A stretch of DNA of 40,643 nucleotides from Massilibacteroides sp. Lineage in GTDB: Bacteria > Bacteroidota > Bacteroidia > Bacteroidales > Tannerellaceae. Below, in pieces: positions 33,091 to 40,643 of the stretch. The notes beneath the pieces were generated by a model, which searched no databases, was not told the DNA's origin, and saw only the letters and a program-made list of their open reading frames with translations. Position 1 is the first letter of the stretch. Each line of letters begins with the position of its first letter. Location: assembly GCA_028708075.1 (NCBI GenBank), contig JAQVZS010000023.1, forward strand, positions 1 to 40,643. The letters are read 5' to 3'. A program made the position numbers and the translations under genes.

Positions 33091-34099
33091 TTATCGGGGT
33101 GGCTTGTTCGATGATAAATTCTATTTTGTCCGGAACCAACGTGTAATTTTGTATCCAATCCGGCTTCTTTTCCAACTCGACAGGCAACAGTCCGGATATT
33201 TGTTGTTCCAGATTCTCAAATTTGATACGTATGGAGAAACTATCCTCGTTTAGTTTTTTGTATTTGCTGAGAGGAACATTGCAATTTACTTTGATCAAAG
33301 GAGGAAAAGTCCGGACAATATAATTATGAGGAATACCCGTACACACAATCGGAATATTCAGGGTTTTTTCCGTAAATTCTTCGATCGGAATCGATAAAGA
33401 CACGTTTGGTTGATCGAATACGACCCCTGGCATTTCTTCTAAAGAAACGGTTTTTGTAATGTTTTTCTTAGCGTTTATGATGTTGACATAAATTGTTTTT
33501 ATCTCTGAAATAGAATCTAATATATTTTGAGAAGAATAAATATTCATTCTTTTCGGAGAAATGGCTATCTTATCAGCAATACCATATCCGTTGCTCGGCA
33601 AAACGGAACCATTGAAACGAATGGGTACTTTTTTTTGTTTTCTTTTACTCGTTTTTACCTTGATTTGTGTGGGTGTAAAAGAATTGATTTGTGTGGTGTT
33701 GAATAATTCTTTTTGTATATGGCTTTCGATTTCTGCTTGACTGACCAGTAATTCGTCTTTTTTGTCTTTGTCTTTTTTGTAATCGACTATTACGGGGGAG
33801 AAATTTTTGCCAAACGAATAATTCAATAATACATTTCCTTTGTCTTTTATAGATACGACGATTTCTTTTGGCGGATTTTGTGCAAATGCGATTTCCGCCG
33901 GGATTTGTTCGTATCTGACCGGAATTCTAATTTCAGTTTCATACTCTTCATTCAAACTTTGCAAAATCCAAAAACCGAATGAAAGGAGTAGAAAAGAAAA
34001 AAAGATTAAAACTTCCTCCCATCTTCTCCGGTGTAAAAAAGTTTTAATCTTTATCAGGACAGACTTGATCTTTATTCGTTCAGTCTCAAGTCGAAGCAT
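33083..34099 (-). CDS. YbbR-like domain membrane protein
   Basis: The 338-residue protein has a short basic N-terminus, one membrane anchor (~32-48; VLIFFSFLLLSFGFWIL) and an extracytoplasmic part with YbbR-type repeats (IRIPVRYEQIPAEIAFAQN, VPIRFNGSVLPSNGYGIAD, LNIPIVCTGIPHNYIVRTF). In Firmicutes YbbR (CdaR) regulates a diadenylate cyclase. No cyclase gene is next to this one, so that role cannot be assumed. It lies between yajC (13-bp gap) and coaE (8-bp overlap) in one leftward operon. Confidence 0.8.
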   Translation of the reverse strand: MLRLETERIKIKSVLIKIKTFLHRRRWEEVLIFFSFLLLSFGFWILQSLNEEYETEIRIPVRYEQIPAEIAFAQNPPKEIVVSIKDKGNVLLNYSFGKNFSPVIVDYKKDKDKKDELLVSQAEIESHIQKELFNTTQINSFTPTQIKVKTSKRKQKKVPIRFNGSVLPSNGYGIADKIAISPKRMNIYSSQNILDSISEIKTIYVNIINAKKNITKTVSLEEMPGVVFDQPNVSLSIPIEEFTEKTLNIPIVCTGIPHNYIVRTFPPLIKVNCNVPLSKYKKLNEDSFSIRIKFENLEQQISGLLPVELEKKPDWIQNYTLVPDKIEFIIEQATPIND

Positions 34100-34111
34100 A
34101 ATACGTTATTT

Positions 34112-34420
34112 TTATTTTGCGTCTTCCGCTGAAGCAAAAATAGAGGTTTTATCCACTTTGATCTTTACACCATCCGCAATTTCTATAATCATGTAAACAT
34201 CACCGATTTCTTTTATTTTCCCGTAAATTCCACCAGAAGTGATTACCCTGTCACCCATTTGTAATGCTTCACGCGCTTTTTGAATATCTTTTTGTTTTTT
34301 TTGTTGAGGCCGGATCATAAAAAAATAAAAGATTGCGACCATGGCAACTATTATGATGATACCCGACCATTGTGATTGCCCGTTTGCACTTGCCTGCAAA
34401 ATAATTGTTAGTAAGTTCAT
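34112..34420 (-). CDS. yajC: Sec translocon accessory subunit YajC
   Basis: The 102-residue protein has one N-terminal membrane segment (WSGIIIIVAMVAIFYFFMIRPQQKKQ), in which the FFMIRPQQKK signature is diagnostic. The conserved cytoplasmic part DRVITSGGIYGKIKEIGD and VKIKVDKTSIF follows. YajC associates with SecDF-YajC at the inner membrane. It sits 50 bp downstream of nusB and 12 bp upstream of the ybbR-like gene, the usual Bacteroidota order. Confidence 0.94.
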   Translation of the reverse strand: MNLLTIILQASANGQSQWSGIIIIVAMVAIFYFFMIRPQQKKQKDIQKAREALQMGDRVITSGGIYGKIKEIGDVYMIIEIADGVKIKVDKTSIFASAEDAK

Positions 34421-34470
34421 ATTAAACAGTTTAGTTTTTTATGTATTCTGTACAAATGTAATGATAATAA

Positions 34471-35397
34471 TTAATCTTTAAATAACAAATTCTCTTTTTT
34501 TAGTTCGGAGACAATCGAATCCAAAATACCGTTAATGAATGTGCCACTTTTGGGCGTGCTGTAATACTTGGCGATATCTATATATTCATTTAATGTAACA
34601 TTGACCGGGATGGTTGTAAACGACGTTATTTCGGCAAGCGCAACTTGCATAATGATTAAATCCATGTTGGCGATTCGTTCGGCTTCCCAATTTTTCATAT
34701 GACGTGCAATGCATTCGCGATATTCGACACCTTTGAGTAAGGATTGTCTGAACAGGGAAATGGCAAATTCACGGTCTTCTTCATCTTTGAACATCGGCAG
34801 AAGTGGCTGGAGTTCGCCTCTCCCTTCCTCGAATTTTTTAATTGTCTTTAAGGTGAATGTTTCAACAATCTCGATATCATCGTTCCAGTAGATGCTTTTA
34901 TCTTCAAGATATTCTTCTATCATTTCGTTTGTGCAGACAATCTTTTTGAAAATTTGACGCCAGAAATCCTTATCTGTTTCGTAAGAGTCGTTTTCATTGG
35001 AAATATATGCCTGATAGATGTCCGAATTCAGAATGAGCTCTAATACGTTTTTGATAAATTCCTGATCATTGTTCCATGACAATCCGTTTTGTGAAATTTG
35101 ATTGGATAATTCAACGTTTTTTTCGAGTTGAGCAATAAAGCGATTGTCAATAAACCGGGTGTTAGGATTTAATTCTTCTTCTGTCGGTCTGTATTTATGC
35201 CTCCGGTTATCCAAAATTCGTCGTTGCAGGTTGGTGACTTCAATTAATAAGAGCAAAAAATAGTGATACAAATCGTATGACTTTTGTAAGCTGAAGAGTA
35301 ATTCTTTTTCCGCGGTTTTTAGGTCTTTGTTCCCATTTTGATAATATGCGTATATTATCTGTAAAACCTTAATGCGGATTAAAATTCTGTTGATCAT
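34471..35397 (-). CDS. nusB: Transcription antitermination factor NusB, long Bacteroidota form
   Basis: The 308-residue protein carries the NusB RNA-binding fold in its C-terminal half (about 200-300; LFRQSLLKGVEYRECIARHM, then LAEITSFTTIPVNVTLNEYIDIAKYYSTP, and GTFINGILDSIVSELKKE). An N-terminal half starts INRILIRIKVLQIIYAYYQNG. It is about twice the length of E. coli NusB, as is normal in this phylum. It acts in rRNA transcription antitermination. It heads the leftward nusB-yajC-ybbR-coaE operon, with a good promoter at 35436-35469. Confidence 0.92.
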   Translation of the reverse strand: MINRILIRIKVLQIIYAYYQNGNKDLKTAEKELLFSLQKSYDLYHYFLLLLIEVTNLQRRILDNRRHKYRPTEEELNPNTRFIDNRFIAQLEKNVELSNQISQNGLSWNNDQEFIKNVLELILNSDIYQAYISNENDSYETDKDFWRQIFKKIVCTNEMIEEYLEDKSIYWNDDIEIVETFTLKTIKKFEEGRGELQPLLPMFKDEEDREFAISLFRQSLLKGVEYRECIARHMKNWEAERIANMDLIIMQVALAEITSFTTIPVNVTLNEYIDIAKYYSTPKSGTFINGILDSIVSELKKENLLFKD

Positions 35398-35435
35398 TGT
35401 TTGAAGGAACTTCTTTTATTTATTAAATAAGTGTG

Positions 35436-35469
35436 CAAATTTAGTCGTTTTTTTGTAAATAAAGCCAAA
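35436..35469 (-). promoter_or_regulatory. Promoter of the nusB operon
   Basis: On the minus strand TTTG (35469-35466) precedes TAAATTTG (35443-35436) by 22 nt. The nusB ATG is 39 nt further on. Confidence 0.6.
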
Positions 35470-35624
35470 TATGGGATAAAATAAATAGACAATAAATTCT
35501 AAAAAATCAATTTTGTGTGTGTTAATAAATATTTTAATATATTCAAATAGTGTATAATTTAAAAAAAATGCACATATTTGAATGAGTTTAGTAAAAAAAT
35601 GTTTTACCCGTAATTTTTGCAGCT

Positions 35625-35999
35625 ATGGAAGATTCAATGAAGAAAACGTATGTTGAAAGTGGCGATAAGGAAATTATATATTCTAAAGCAATAAAAGCAG
35701 GAAAACGGATCTATTATTTGGATGTGAAGAAAAACCTCAAAGATGATTTGTTTTTAGCGATAACTGAAAGTAAAAAGGTGTTGGCTAAAGACGGAGTAAA
35801 TGTGTCTTTCGAAAAGCATAAAATATTTTTATATAAAGAGGATTTTCAGAAATTTATGGATGGAATAGCAGATGTCATTTCTTTTATCCAAACGCATAAG
35901 ACGACCTACATGAAAGAGAATGAGATATCGCCTGATGCGGATAATTCGAATAGTCAATTGGGAGATGATGGAGACATTAAATTAAAAATAGAATTCTGA
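35625..35999 (+). CDS. PUR-family DNA/RNA-binding protein (DUF3276)
   Basis: The 124-residue protein has the single PUR domain of Bacteroidota DUF3276 proteins: DKEIIYSKAIKAGKRIYYLDVK, KDDLFLAITESKK and FEKHKIFLYKEDFQKFMDGIAD, followed by a polar acidic tail. The fold binds single-stranded nucleic acid; the cellular role is not established. The start could be the ATG at 35625 or that at 35637 (MKKTYVESG). It is divergent from nusB, a common neighbourhood in the phylum, and ends at the terminator 36001-36047. Confidence 0.88.
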   Translation: MEDSMKKTYVESGDKEIIYSKAIKAGKRIYYLDVKKNLKDDLFLAITESKKVLAKDGVNVSFEKHKIFLYKEDFQKFMDGIADVISFIQTHKTTYMKENEISPDADNSNSQLGDDGDIKLKIEF

Positions 36000-36000
36000 T

Positions 36001-36047
36001 AAAAAAGAACAAGCGGTTTATTCATAGATAGACCGCTTGTTTTTTTA
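36001..36047. terminator. Bidirectional terminator between the PUR and ferredoxin genes
   Basis: AACAAGCGGT (36008-36017) and ACCGCTTGTT (36032-36041) pair perfectly, with an A-run to the left and a T-run to the right. It serves both convergent genes. Confidence 0.9.
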
Positions 36048-36066
36048 CTTTCAAGTACTGCATAAT

Positions 36067-36237
36067 TTATGATGCAGGGTGAATTGCTTCGGTAGGACAT
36101 ACATCCGCACAAGTTCCACAATCTGTACACATGTCAGGATCGATATGATAAATATCGCCTTCAGAAATTGCTGAAACAGGGCACTCGTCAATACAAGTTC
36201 CACAAGCAATACAATCTTCGCTAATTACGTAAGCCAT
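36067..36237 (-). CDS. Small 2[4Fe-4S] ferredoxin
   Basis: This 56-residue protein starts at an ATG (36237) and reads MAYVISEDCIACGTCIDECP at its N-terminus. Two cluster-binding motifs are complete: CIACGTCIDECP and CTDCGTCADVCP (each C-x2-C-x2-C-x3-C-P). This is the clostridial-type electron carrier, cytoplasmic. It is a single gene with its own -7 box (36285-36278) and a shared terminator. Confidence 0.95.
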   Translation of the reverse strand: MAYVISEDCIACGTCIDECPVSAISEGDIYHIDPDMCTDCGTCADVCPTEAIHPAS

Positions 36238-36277
36238 TTTTTTAACGTTTAATTTTAAAAGACACTATTAGTTACTG

Positions 36278-36285
36278 CAAAAATA
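36278..36285 (-). promoter_or_regulatory. -7 box of the ferredoxin gene
   Basis: TATTTTTG followed by C on the minus strand matches TAnnTTTG, about 40 nt upstream of the ferredoxin ATG. Confidence 0.55.
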
Positions 36286-36391
36286 TATATTTATTCCTAC
36301 TAAAAAAATTTATACCTTTTAAATTTTATATCCCTTTGCTTCCTGCAATATCTTTCTTTTTTCTCCGTTATTAATTTAAAATAATAGGAAA

Positions 36392-37093
36392 TTGAGACGT
36401 CTGTTTTTATTTATTATATTCGGTTGTTTGCCTGTTTTTTTTGTGTTTTCTCAAAAAGAACGGCCTAAAAATCAGCCTTATGCTGATTTTAAAATGTTTC
36501 ATTTGGGATTCCATGTTGGCATGCACGCGCAGGATTTGGTTTTGCAAAATACGGGTATTGCCCAAAACGGTGAAGTTTTATTCGCAGAAATTCCTTCTTA
36601 TTCGCCCGGTTTTTCCGTAGGCGTGATTGGAGATATGTTTATGAATCCCTATATGAACTTACGTTTTACTCCGACGTTGCATTTTGGAGATAAAAATTTT
36701 ATTTTTATTGAGCAGCAAACAGGGGAAACATTTTCCACGTCAGTCCGCTCCAGCTATCTTTCTTTTCCATTAGATATAAAATATTCGGCGTTGCGGCTGA
36801 ATAACTATCGTCCGTATGTAGTAGGCGGCGTATACGGTGCGTTTGATCTCGGGCGGAAAAAAGGAAATCCGCTTTTATTGAAAAACGTGGATTTTGGTGT
36901 TGAAATCGGTTTCGGATGTGATATGTATTTACCCTTTTTTAAATTGTGCCCGGAGTTGAAATTTTGTTTCGGATTAGTTGATCTGTTAGAGAAAGATCGT
37001 AAGGATCTTTCGGATGAAACGATGATTAAGTATACGAATTCAATATCGAAAGCGACTTCGCGAATGATTATTCTGACGTTTAATTTCGAATAA
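36392..37093 (+). CDS. PorT-like outer-membrane beta-barrel protein
   Basis: The 233-residue protein has a signal peptide (LFLFIIFGCLPVFFVFSQ) and alternating beta-strands of a small barrel (FHLGFHVGMHAQDLVLQNTG, PGFSVGVIGDMFMNPYMNLRF, SSYLSFPLDIKYSALRLNNYR, PYVVGGVYGAFDLG), ending in the aromatic strand RMIILTFNFE. This resembles PorT, an outer-membrane protein needed for type IX secretion. No other por genes are in the window, so the secretion role is tentative. The frame opens only after a stop at 36377 and contains no ATG before the signal peptide; TTG at 36392 behind AGGAAA is the likely start. It converges with cdsA, sharing 14 bp. Confidence 0.7.
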   Translation: MRRLFLFIIFGCLPVFFVFSQKERPKNQPYADFKMFHLGFHVGMHAQDLVLQNTGIAQNGEVLFAEIPSYSPGFSVGVIGDMFMNPYMNLRFTPTLHFGDKNFIFIEQQTGETFSTSVRSSYLSFPLDIKYSALRLNNYRPYVVGGVYGAFDLGRKKGNPLLLKNVDFGVEIGFGCDMYLPFFKLCPELKFCFGLVDLLEKDRKDLSDETMIKYTNSISKATSRMIILTFNFE

Positions 37094-37898
37094 AAACTTC
37101 CAGATAAATATAGGTTGCCGGTATAGCCAAGATGATGCTGTCGAATCGGTCGAGCATTCCACCATGTCCGGGCAATAAAGTGCCTGAATCTTTCACGTGC
37201 AAGGTCCGTTTTAGTAAAGATTCTGTTAAATCCCCCCAAGTTGCGAATACGGCGATGGTGGTCGATAGCCCCAGCCAGTTATACCAGGTAATCTCTTTGA
37301 AATAACAAGATGTTACGATTGCCGCGATCCAGACGAAAATCATTCCGCCCCAAAAACCTTCCCATGATTTTTTCGGGGAAATGCGTTCGAATAGTCTCTT
37401 TTTGCCGAAAGTCGATCCGATCAGGTAAGCTCCCGTGTCGTTTATCCATACAAAAACGAACAAAGCAAGTACGGGAATTGCAAAATAGGTTTGATTTTTT
37501 ATTGCGATCAAATTTAATGTGCTAAAAGAAGCTGCCGCATAGACTTGGATTAAAAGTAAGGTCGTCCAATTGGCAATCGGATTTTCTGCTTTGTAATACA
37601 GTTCAGTAATAAATAAAGCAAGAATGAATAGAATATAAGGTAGGAATATGTCTTCATTCGCCAATCCATACCGATAAAAAAAGGTGGAAATAAACAAATA
37701 TACACCTCCCAATACTTGTGTGCATTTTTTTATGAGATTAGTTTCTTTTCCATTAAGTAAACCATATAATTCCCAGACAGTCATCCCTGTGATTACACTG
37801 AATAAAACCAAAAACAAATAAGCGCTATAGCCAATGGCTCCCACAATGACAAGAACAAAAATCAGTCCCGTAAAAGCGCGTGTTATCAGATTTTTCAA
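37080..37898 (-). CDS. cdsA: Phosphatidate cytidylyltransferase
   Basis: The 272-residue membrane protein has about eight hydrophobic segments. It carries the CDP-diglyceride synthase signature near the C-terminus (SLLKRTLHVKDSGTLLPGHG, then GMLDRFDS), plus WINDTGAYLIGSTFGKKRLFERISPKKSWEG. It makes CDP-diacylglycerol from phosphatidate and CTP for phospholipid synthesis. The start is TTG at 37898; no in-frame ATG is found between there and the upstream ftsH stop codon. It follows ftsH by 30 bp, the usual rsfS-ftsH-cdsA order in Bacteroidota. Confidence 0.93.
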   Translation of the reverse strand: MKNLITRAFTGLIFVLVIVGAIGYSAYLFLVLFSVITGMTVWELYGLLNGKETNLIKKCTQVLGGVYLFISTFFYRYGLANEDIFLPYILFILALFITELYYKAENPIANWTTLLLIQVYAAASFSTLNLIAIKNQTYFAIPVLALFVFVWINDTGAYLIGSTFGKKRLFERISPKKSWEGFWGGMIFVWIAAIVTSCYFKEITWYNWLGLSTTIAVFATWGDLTESLLKRTLHVKDSGTLLPGHGGMLDRFDSIILAIPATYIYLEVFIRN

Positions 37899-37928
37899 GG
37901 TTATCTTTTTTTTGATGTTATATCTCTG

Positions 37929-39944
37929 TTATTCGGCTGCCGTAACCTCCGGTTCGGCGTCCGGTTCTGGTTTTTCTTTTTTCTCAGTCTCTGTTTTTTC
38001 AGTTATCGCTTCTGTCTGTCTGATTCCCTGTTGTTCCAGAATCTCTTCACTGCGCGAAATCCATGGCCGTTTGCCGAAAATATGTTCTAAATCTTCCGAA
38101 TAAATGACTTCGCGTTCCAGCAATACTTTTGCCAATTGGTTATGCCCTTCTGTATTTTCGGCCAGAATTTTTTTCGCACGCGCGTATTGTTCGTTAATGA
38201 TCTTTTGCACTTCGGTGTCAATCAGGCGGGCTGTTTCTTCGCTATACGGTTTGGTAAAGCCCCATTCCTGTCCTGTGGAATCATAATAATTGATGTTGGG
38301 CAAAGCATCGCTCATACCGAAATACATGACCATAGCCAGTGCTTGTTTGGTGACTCGCTCCAGATCGTTCGAAGCTCCTGTGGAAATTTTTCCGAGGTAC
38401 AGCTTTTCGGCAGCACGTCCACCTAATGTGGCACACATTTCGTCCAACAATTGTTCTTTAGTAGTAATCTGGCGTTCTTCGGGCAGATACCAGGCTGCCC
38501 CTAATGCCTTGCCGCGAGGGACGATGGTGACTTTAACCAATGGGTTGGCATGTTCCAGTTTCCAGCTGAGTGTAGCATGTCCTGCTTCATGAATGGCAAT
38601 GCTCCGTCGCTCTTCCATTGTTGTGATCTTTGTACGTTTTTCCAAACCACCGACAATGCGGTCTACCGCACTTATAAAGTCTTCTTTCTGTACAAAACTT
38701 TTGCCGTTTCGCGCAGCAATTAAAGCAGCTTCATTACATACATTCGCAATATCCGCCCCGGAAAAGCCGGGAGTTTGTCTCGCCAGAAATTCGGCATCGA
38801 CACTTTCGTCTATTTTTATCGGACGCAAATGAACGCCGAAAATCTCTTTTCTTTCGTTCAAATCCGGCAGTTCCACATGAATCTGACGATCAAAACGGCC
38901 GGCACGAAGAAGCGCTTTATCCAATACATCTGCCCGGTTGGTGGCTGCAAGGATAATTACACCACTGTTTGACCCGAAACCATCCATTTCTGTCAGCAAT
39001 TGGTTTAGTGTATTTTCCCGTTCGTCGTTGCTGTTCATGTTGACGTTTTTCCCTCGCGCACGACCTACGGCGTCAATTTCGTCGATAAAAACGATGCAGG
39101 GTGCTTTTTCTTTCGCTTGGCGGAATAAGTCACGTACACGTGAGGCTCCGACGCCCACAAACATTTCAACAAAATCCGAACCTGACAATGAAAAGAACGG
39201 AACATTTGCTTCGCCTGCAACGGCTTTAGCCAGTAACGTTTTCCCTGTTCCCGGAGGCCCTACCAACAAGGCTCCCTTCGGAATTTTACCTCCCAATTCC
39301 GTATATTTCCCGGGATTTTTAAGGAAAGAAACGATTTCTTCTACTTCCTGTTTTGCTTCGGCAAGTCCAGCTACGTCTTGAAACGTCACTTTATGGTCGT
39401 TATCTTTGTCAAATAGTTGCGCTTTTGCTTTTCCTACATTAAAGACACCACCCGGGCCACTGCCACTGCTTCCCGACATACGTCTCATAATAAATATCCA
39501 TAGGAATATAAAGAGTACCCATGGTGCCAGCGAAATAAAGAAGTTGAGAAAAGCATCTTCACCCTCCTCATATCGAATTTGGGTATCGATATTTTTTTCT
39601 TCAACGGTTTTATCATAAAAGTCCGAAAATTTATCGGCGGACGGAATCTTTACCAATATTTTAGGCGCGGAACCAAGACGATCTGATTTTTCAGAAAAGA
39701 CTTCTTTTACCTTATCACTTTTTACCGTTGCTTCCAATAAGTTTTTTTTGTTGAAAACCGTGATTTTATCAAACGAATTTTCCTGAGCAAACTTTTGGAA
39801 TTCCGTCCATCCTATTTCTTTTGTAACTGAGGATTCGCTGGTGAAATATAAAGCGCCCAGCATGACGAGAATGATTCCGTACATCCAATAGATGTTGAAT
39901 CGGAACATTTTGGGTTTATTGTCTTTTGAAGGCTTTTTAAGCAT
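37929..39944 (-). CDS. ftsH: ATP-dependent zinc metalloprotease FtsH
   Basis: The 671-residue inner-membrane protease has two N-terminal membrane segments (~20-35 and ~141-155) around a periplasmic domain. An AAA+ module follows with Walker A GPPGTGKT (229-236), Walker [13 protein letters not shown] (~282-293) and the second region of homology [20 protein letters not shown]. The zinc site is HEAGH (452-456), with a later Asp in [11 protein letters not shown]. The acidic C-terminal tail ([15 protein letters not shown]) is variable. It degrades membrane and short-lived cytoplasmic proteins. It lies between rsfS and cdsA in one leftward operon. Confidence 0.97.
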   Translation of the reverse strand: MLKKPSKDNKPKMFRFNIYWMYGIILVMLGALYFTSESSVTKEIGWTEFQKFAQENSFDKITVFNKKNLLEATVKSDKVKEVFSEKSDRLGSAPKILVKIPSADKFSDFYDKTVEEKNIDTQIRYEEGEDAFLNFFISLAPWVLFIFLWIFIMRRMSGSSGSGPGGVFNVGKAKAQLFDKDNDHKVTFQDVAGLAEAKQEVEEIVSFLKNPGKYTELGGKIPKGALLVGPPGTGKTLLAKAVAGEANVPFFSLSGSDFVEMFVGVGASRVRDLFRQAKEKAPCIVFIDEIDAVGRARGKNVNMNSNDERENTLNQLLTEMDGFGSNSGVIILAATNRADVLDKALLRAGRFDRQIHVELPDLNERKEIFGVHLRPIKIDESVDAEFLARQTPGFSGADIANVCNEAALIAARNGKSFVQKEDFISAVDRIVGGLEKRTKITTMEERRSIAIHEAGHATLSWKLEHANPLVKVTIVPRGKALGAAWYLPEERQITTKEQLLDEMCATLGGRAAEKLYLGKISTGASNDLERVTKQALAMVMYFGMSDALPNINYYDSTGQEWGFTKPYSEETARLIDTEVQKIINEQYARAKKILAENTEGHNQLAKVLLEREVIYSEDLEHIFGKRPWISRSEEILEQQGIRQTEAITEKTETEKKEKPEPDAEPEVTAAE

Positions 39945-39987
39945 ATTATTATTCTTATTATGTAATCAAAACTGTTTTCCGGAATAA

Positions 39988-40347
39988 TCAGTCCAGGTCT
40001 GGGATAGGCGTGAGCTTCGAGTCAGACCATAACGTCTCCAAGTTGTAAAATGCCCTTTTTTCCGGCAGGAAAATATGTACAAGAATTGTGCCATAGTCCA
40101 AACCGATCCATTCGGCCTGTTGTTTACCATCTACTGATAAAGGTTTTTCACCGATTTCTTTACGGGCAAACTCCCAAGCGGAATCAGATAAAGCTTCTAC
40201 TTGCGTTGGGGTGTTTCCTTCACATATGATCATATATTCGCATATTGCACCGGACAAGTGGGTCAAATCAACCGTGACTATCTTCTTCCCTTTTTTTTCT
40301 TGTAGCCCGTTTATTAATGTTTTAAGTAAACTTTCAGTTTGATTCAT
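39988..40347 (-). CDS. rsfS: Ribosome silencing factor RsfS (Iojap family)
   Basis: The 119-residue protein has the Iojap/RsfS core: KKIVTVDLTHLSGAICEYMIICEG, then TPTQVEALSDSAWEFARKE, and DGKQQAEWIGLDYGTILVHIFLPEKRAFYNLETLW. It binds ribosomal protein L14 and blocks subunit joining when nutrients are scarce. It is the first gene of the leftward rsfS-ftsH-cdsA operon, 43 bp upstream of ftsH, with a -7 box at 40389-40382. Confidence 0.94.
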   Translation of the reverse strand: MNQTESLLKTLINGLQEKKGKKIVTVDLTHLSGAICEYMIICEGNTPTQVEALSDSAWEFARKEIGEKPLSVDGKQQAEWIGLDYGTILVHIFLPEKRAFYNLETLWSDSKLTPIPDLD

Positions 40348-40381
40348 TCTTTATATTACTGTCTATATACTATTGAATTTG

Positions 40382-40389
40382 CAAATATA
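40382..40389 (-). promoter_or_regulatory. -7 box of the rsfS-ftsH-cdsA operon
   Basis: TATATTTG followed by C on the minus strand is a perfect TAnnTTTG match, 35 nt upstream of the rsfS ATG. The -33 element is not clear. Confidence 0.55.
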
Positions 40390-40520
40390 GTTGTAAAATT
40401 TAGGATGCACACCGTTCCTGTTATATTTTAATGATTATCTATTAAACAAAGCCATAGACCGAATGTTTATCATTCTTATTTACATTTCATTTCGGGGTGT
40501 GAATTTTTTTGATATAGTTT

Positions 40521-40549
40521 TTTGTTCTATGAAAAAATCAATATCTTTG
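40521..40549 (+). promoter_or_regulatory. Promoter of the tRNA-Gln gene
   Basis: TTTG (40521-40524) and TATCTTTG (40542-40549) are separated by 17 nt, and the tRNA starts 22 nt after the -7 box. The spacing is slightly short of the usual 19-21 nt. Confidence 0.6.
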
Positions 40550-40571
40550 CACGCGAATAACGAAAGGTCAC

Positions 40572-40642
40572 TGTTCTATGGTGTAATGGTAACACGTCAG
40601 ATTCTGGTCCTGAAATTCCAGGTTCGAGCCCTGGTAGAACAA
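40572..40642 (+). tRNA. tRNA-Gln (anticodon CTG)
   Basis: The acceptor arms TGTTCTA (40572-40578) and TAGAACA (40635-40641) pair fully, starting with the U1-A72 pair typical of tRNA-Gln, with discriminator A. The D-arm GTGTAATGGTAACAC and the T-arm CCAGG-TTCGAGC-CCTGG are complete. The anticodon loop TTCTGGT gives CTG, reading CAG. The innermost anticodon-stem pair is A-C rather than A-U. The window ends one base after the discriminator, so genomic CCA cannot be judged. Confidence 0.93.
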
Positions 40643-40643
40643 C

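Overview
The window looks like a chromosomal segment of a Bacteroidales bacterium (Bacteroidota). The evidence is a SusC/SusD pair, a Bacteroidota-type serine palmitoyltransferase, a PUR/DUF3276 protein, a DUF5606 protein, a long-form NusB, a PorT-like barrel, a fused DoxD-DoxA protein, and many copies of the Bacteroidota -7 promoter box TAnnTTTG in front of genes. I cannot name the genus. The DNA is moderately AT-rich and gene-dense. It starts inside the 3' end of a 5S rRNA gene and ends at a tRNA-Gln gene.

Region 1 (1-3.2 kb): the tail of an rRNA operon, then a leftward marR-ablA-ablB group. AblA (lysine 2,3-aminomutase) and AblB (beta-lysine N-acetyltransferase) together would make the osmolyte N-epsilon-acetyl-beta-lysine.

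Region 2 (3.6-19.8 kb): the accessory heart of the window, ten leftward genes controlled at their head by a divergent DeoR/GlpR-type repressor. In transcription order they are an AraM/EgsA-like glycerol-1-phosphate dehydrogenase, an AraL/NagD-like HAD phosphatase, a polyol-permease-type MFS transporter, an AraB-like FGGY kinase, SusC, SusD, a second MFS transporter, an FAD-dependent oxidoreductase, a secreted endonuclease/exonuclease/phosphatase-fold protein and a secreted calcineurin-like phosphoesterase. There is no glycoside hydrolase. The set suggests uptake of a phosphodiester-linked polyol or glycerol-phosphate compound (for example a teichoic-acid-like polymer or phospholipid head groups) rather than a classical polysaccharide. 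The substrate is inference.

Region 3 (19.8-29.4 kb): a small unknown membrane or lipoprotein gene and DoxDA, a beta-propeller protein, the divergent threonine-degradation pair tdh/kbl, a PHP-domain phosphatase, a collapsed beta-galactosidase relic (about 300 bp holding only the two ends of the gene), the divergent pair serine palmitoyltransferase / lipid kinase, and trmN6.

Region 4 (29.4-40.6 kb): housekeeping. It contains lon, the leftward cluster nusB-yajC-ybbR-coaE-DUF5606, a PUR-family nucleic-acid-binding protein, a 56-residue 2[4Fe-4S] ferredoxin, a PorT-like outer-membrane protein, the leftward cluster rsfS-ftsH-cdsA, and tRNA-Gln(CTG).
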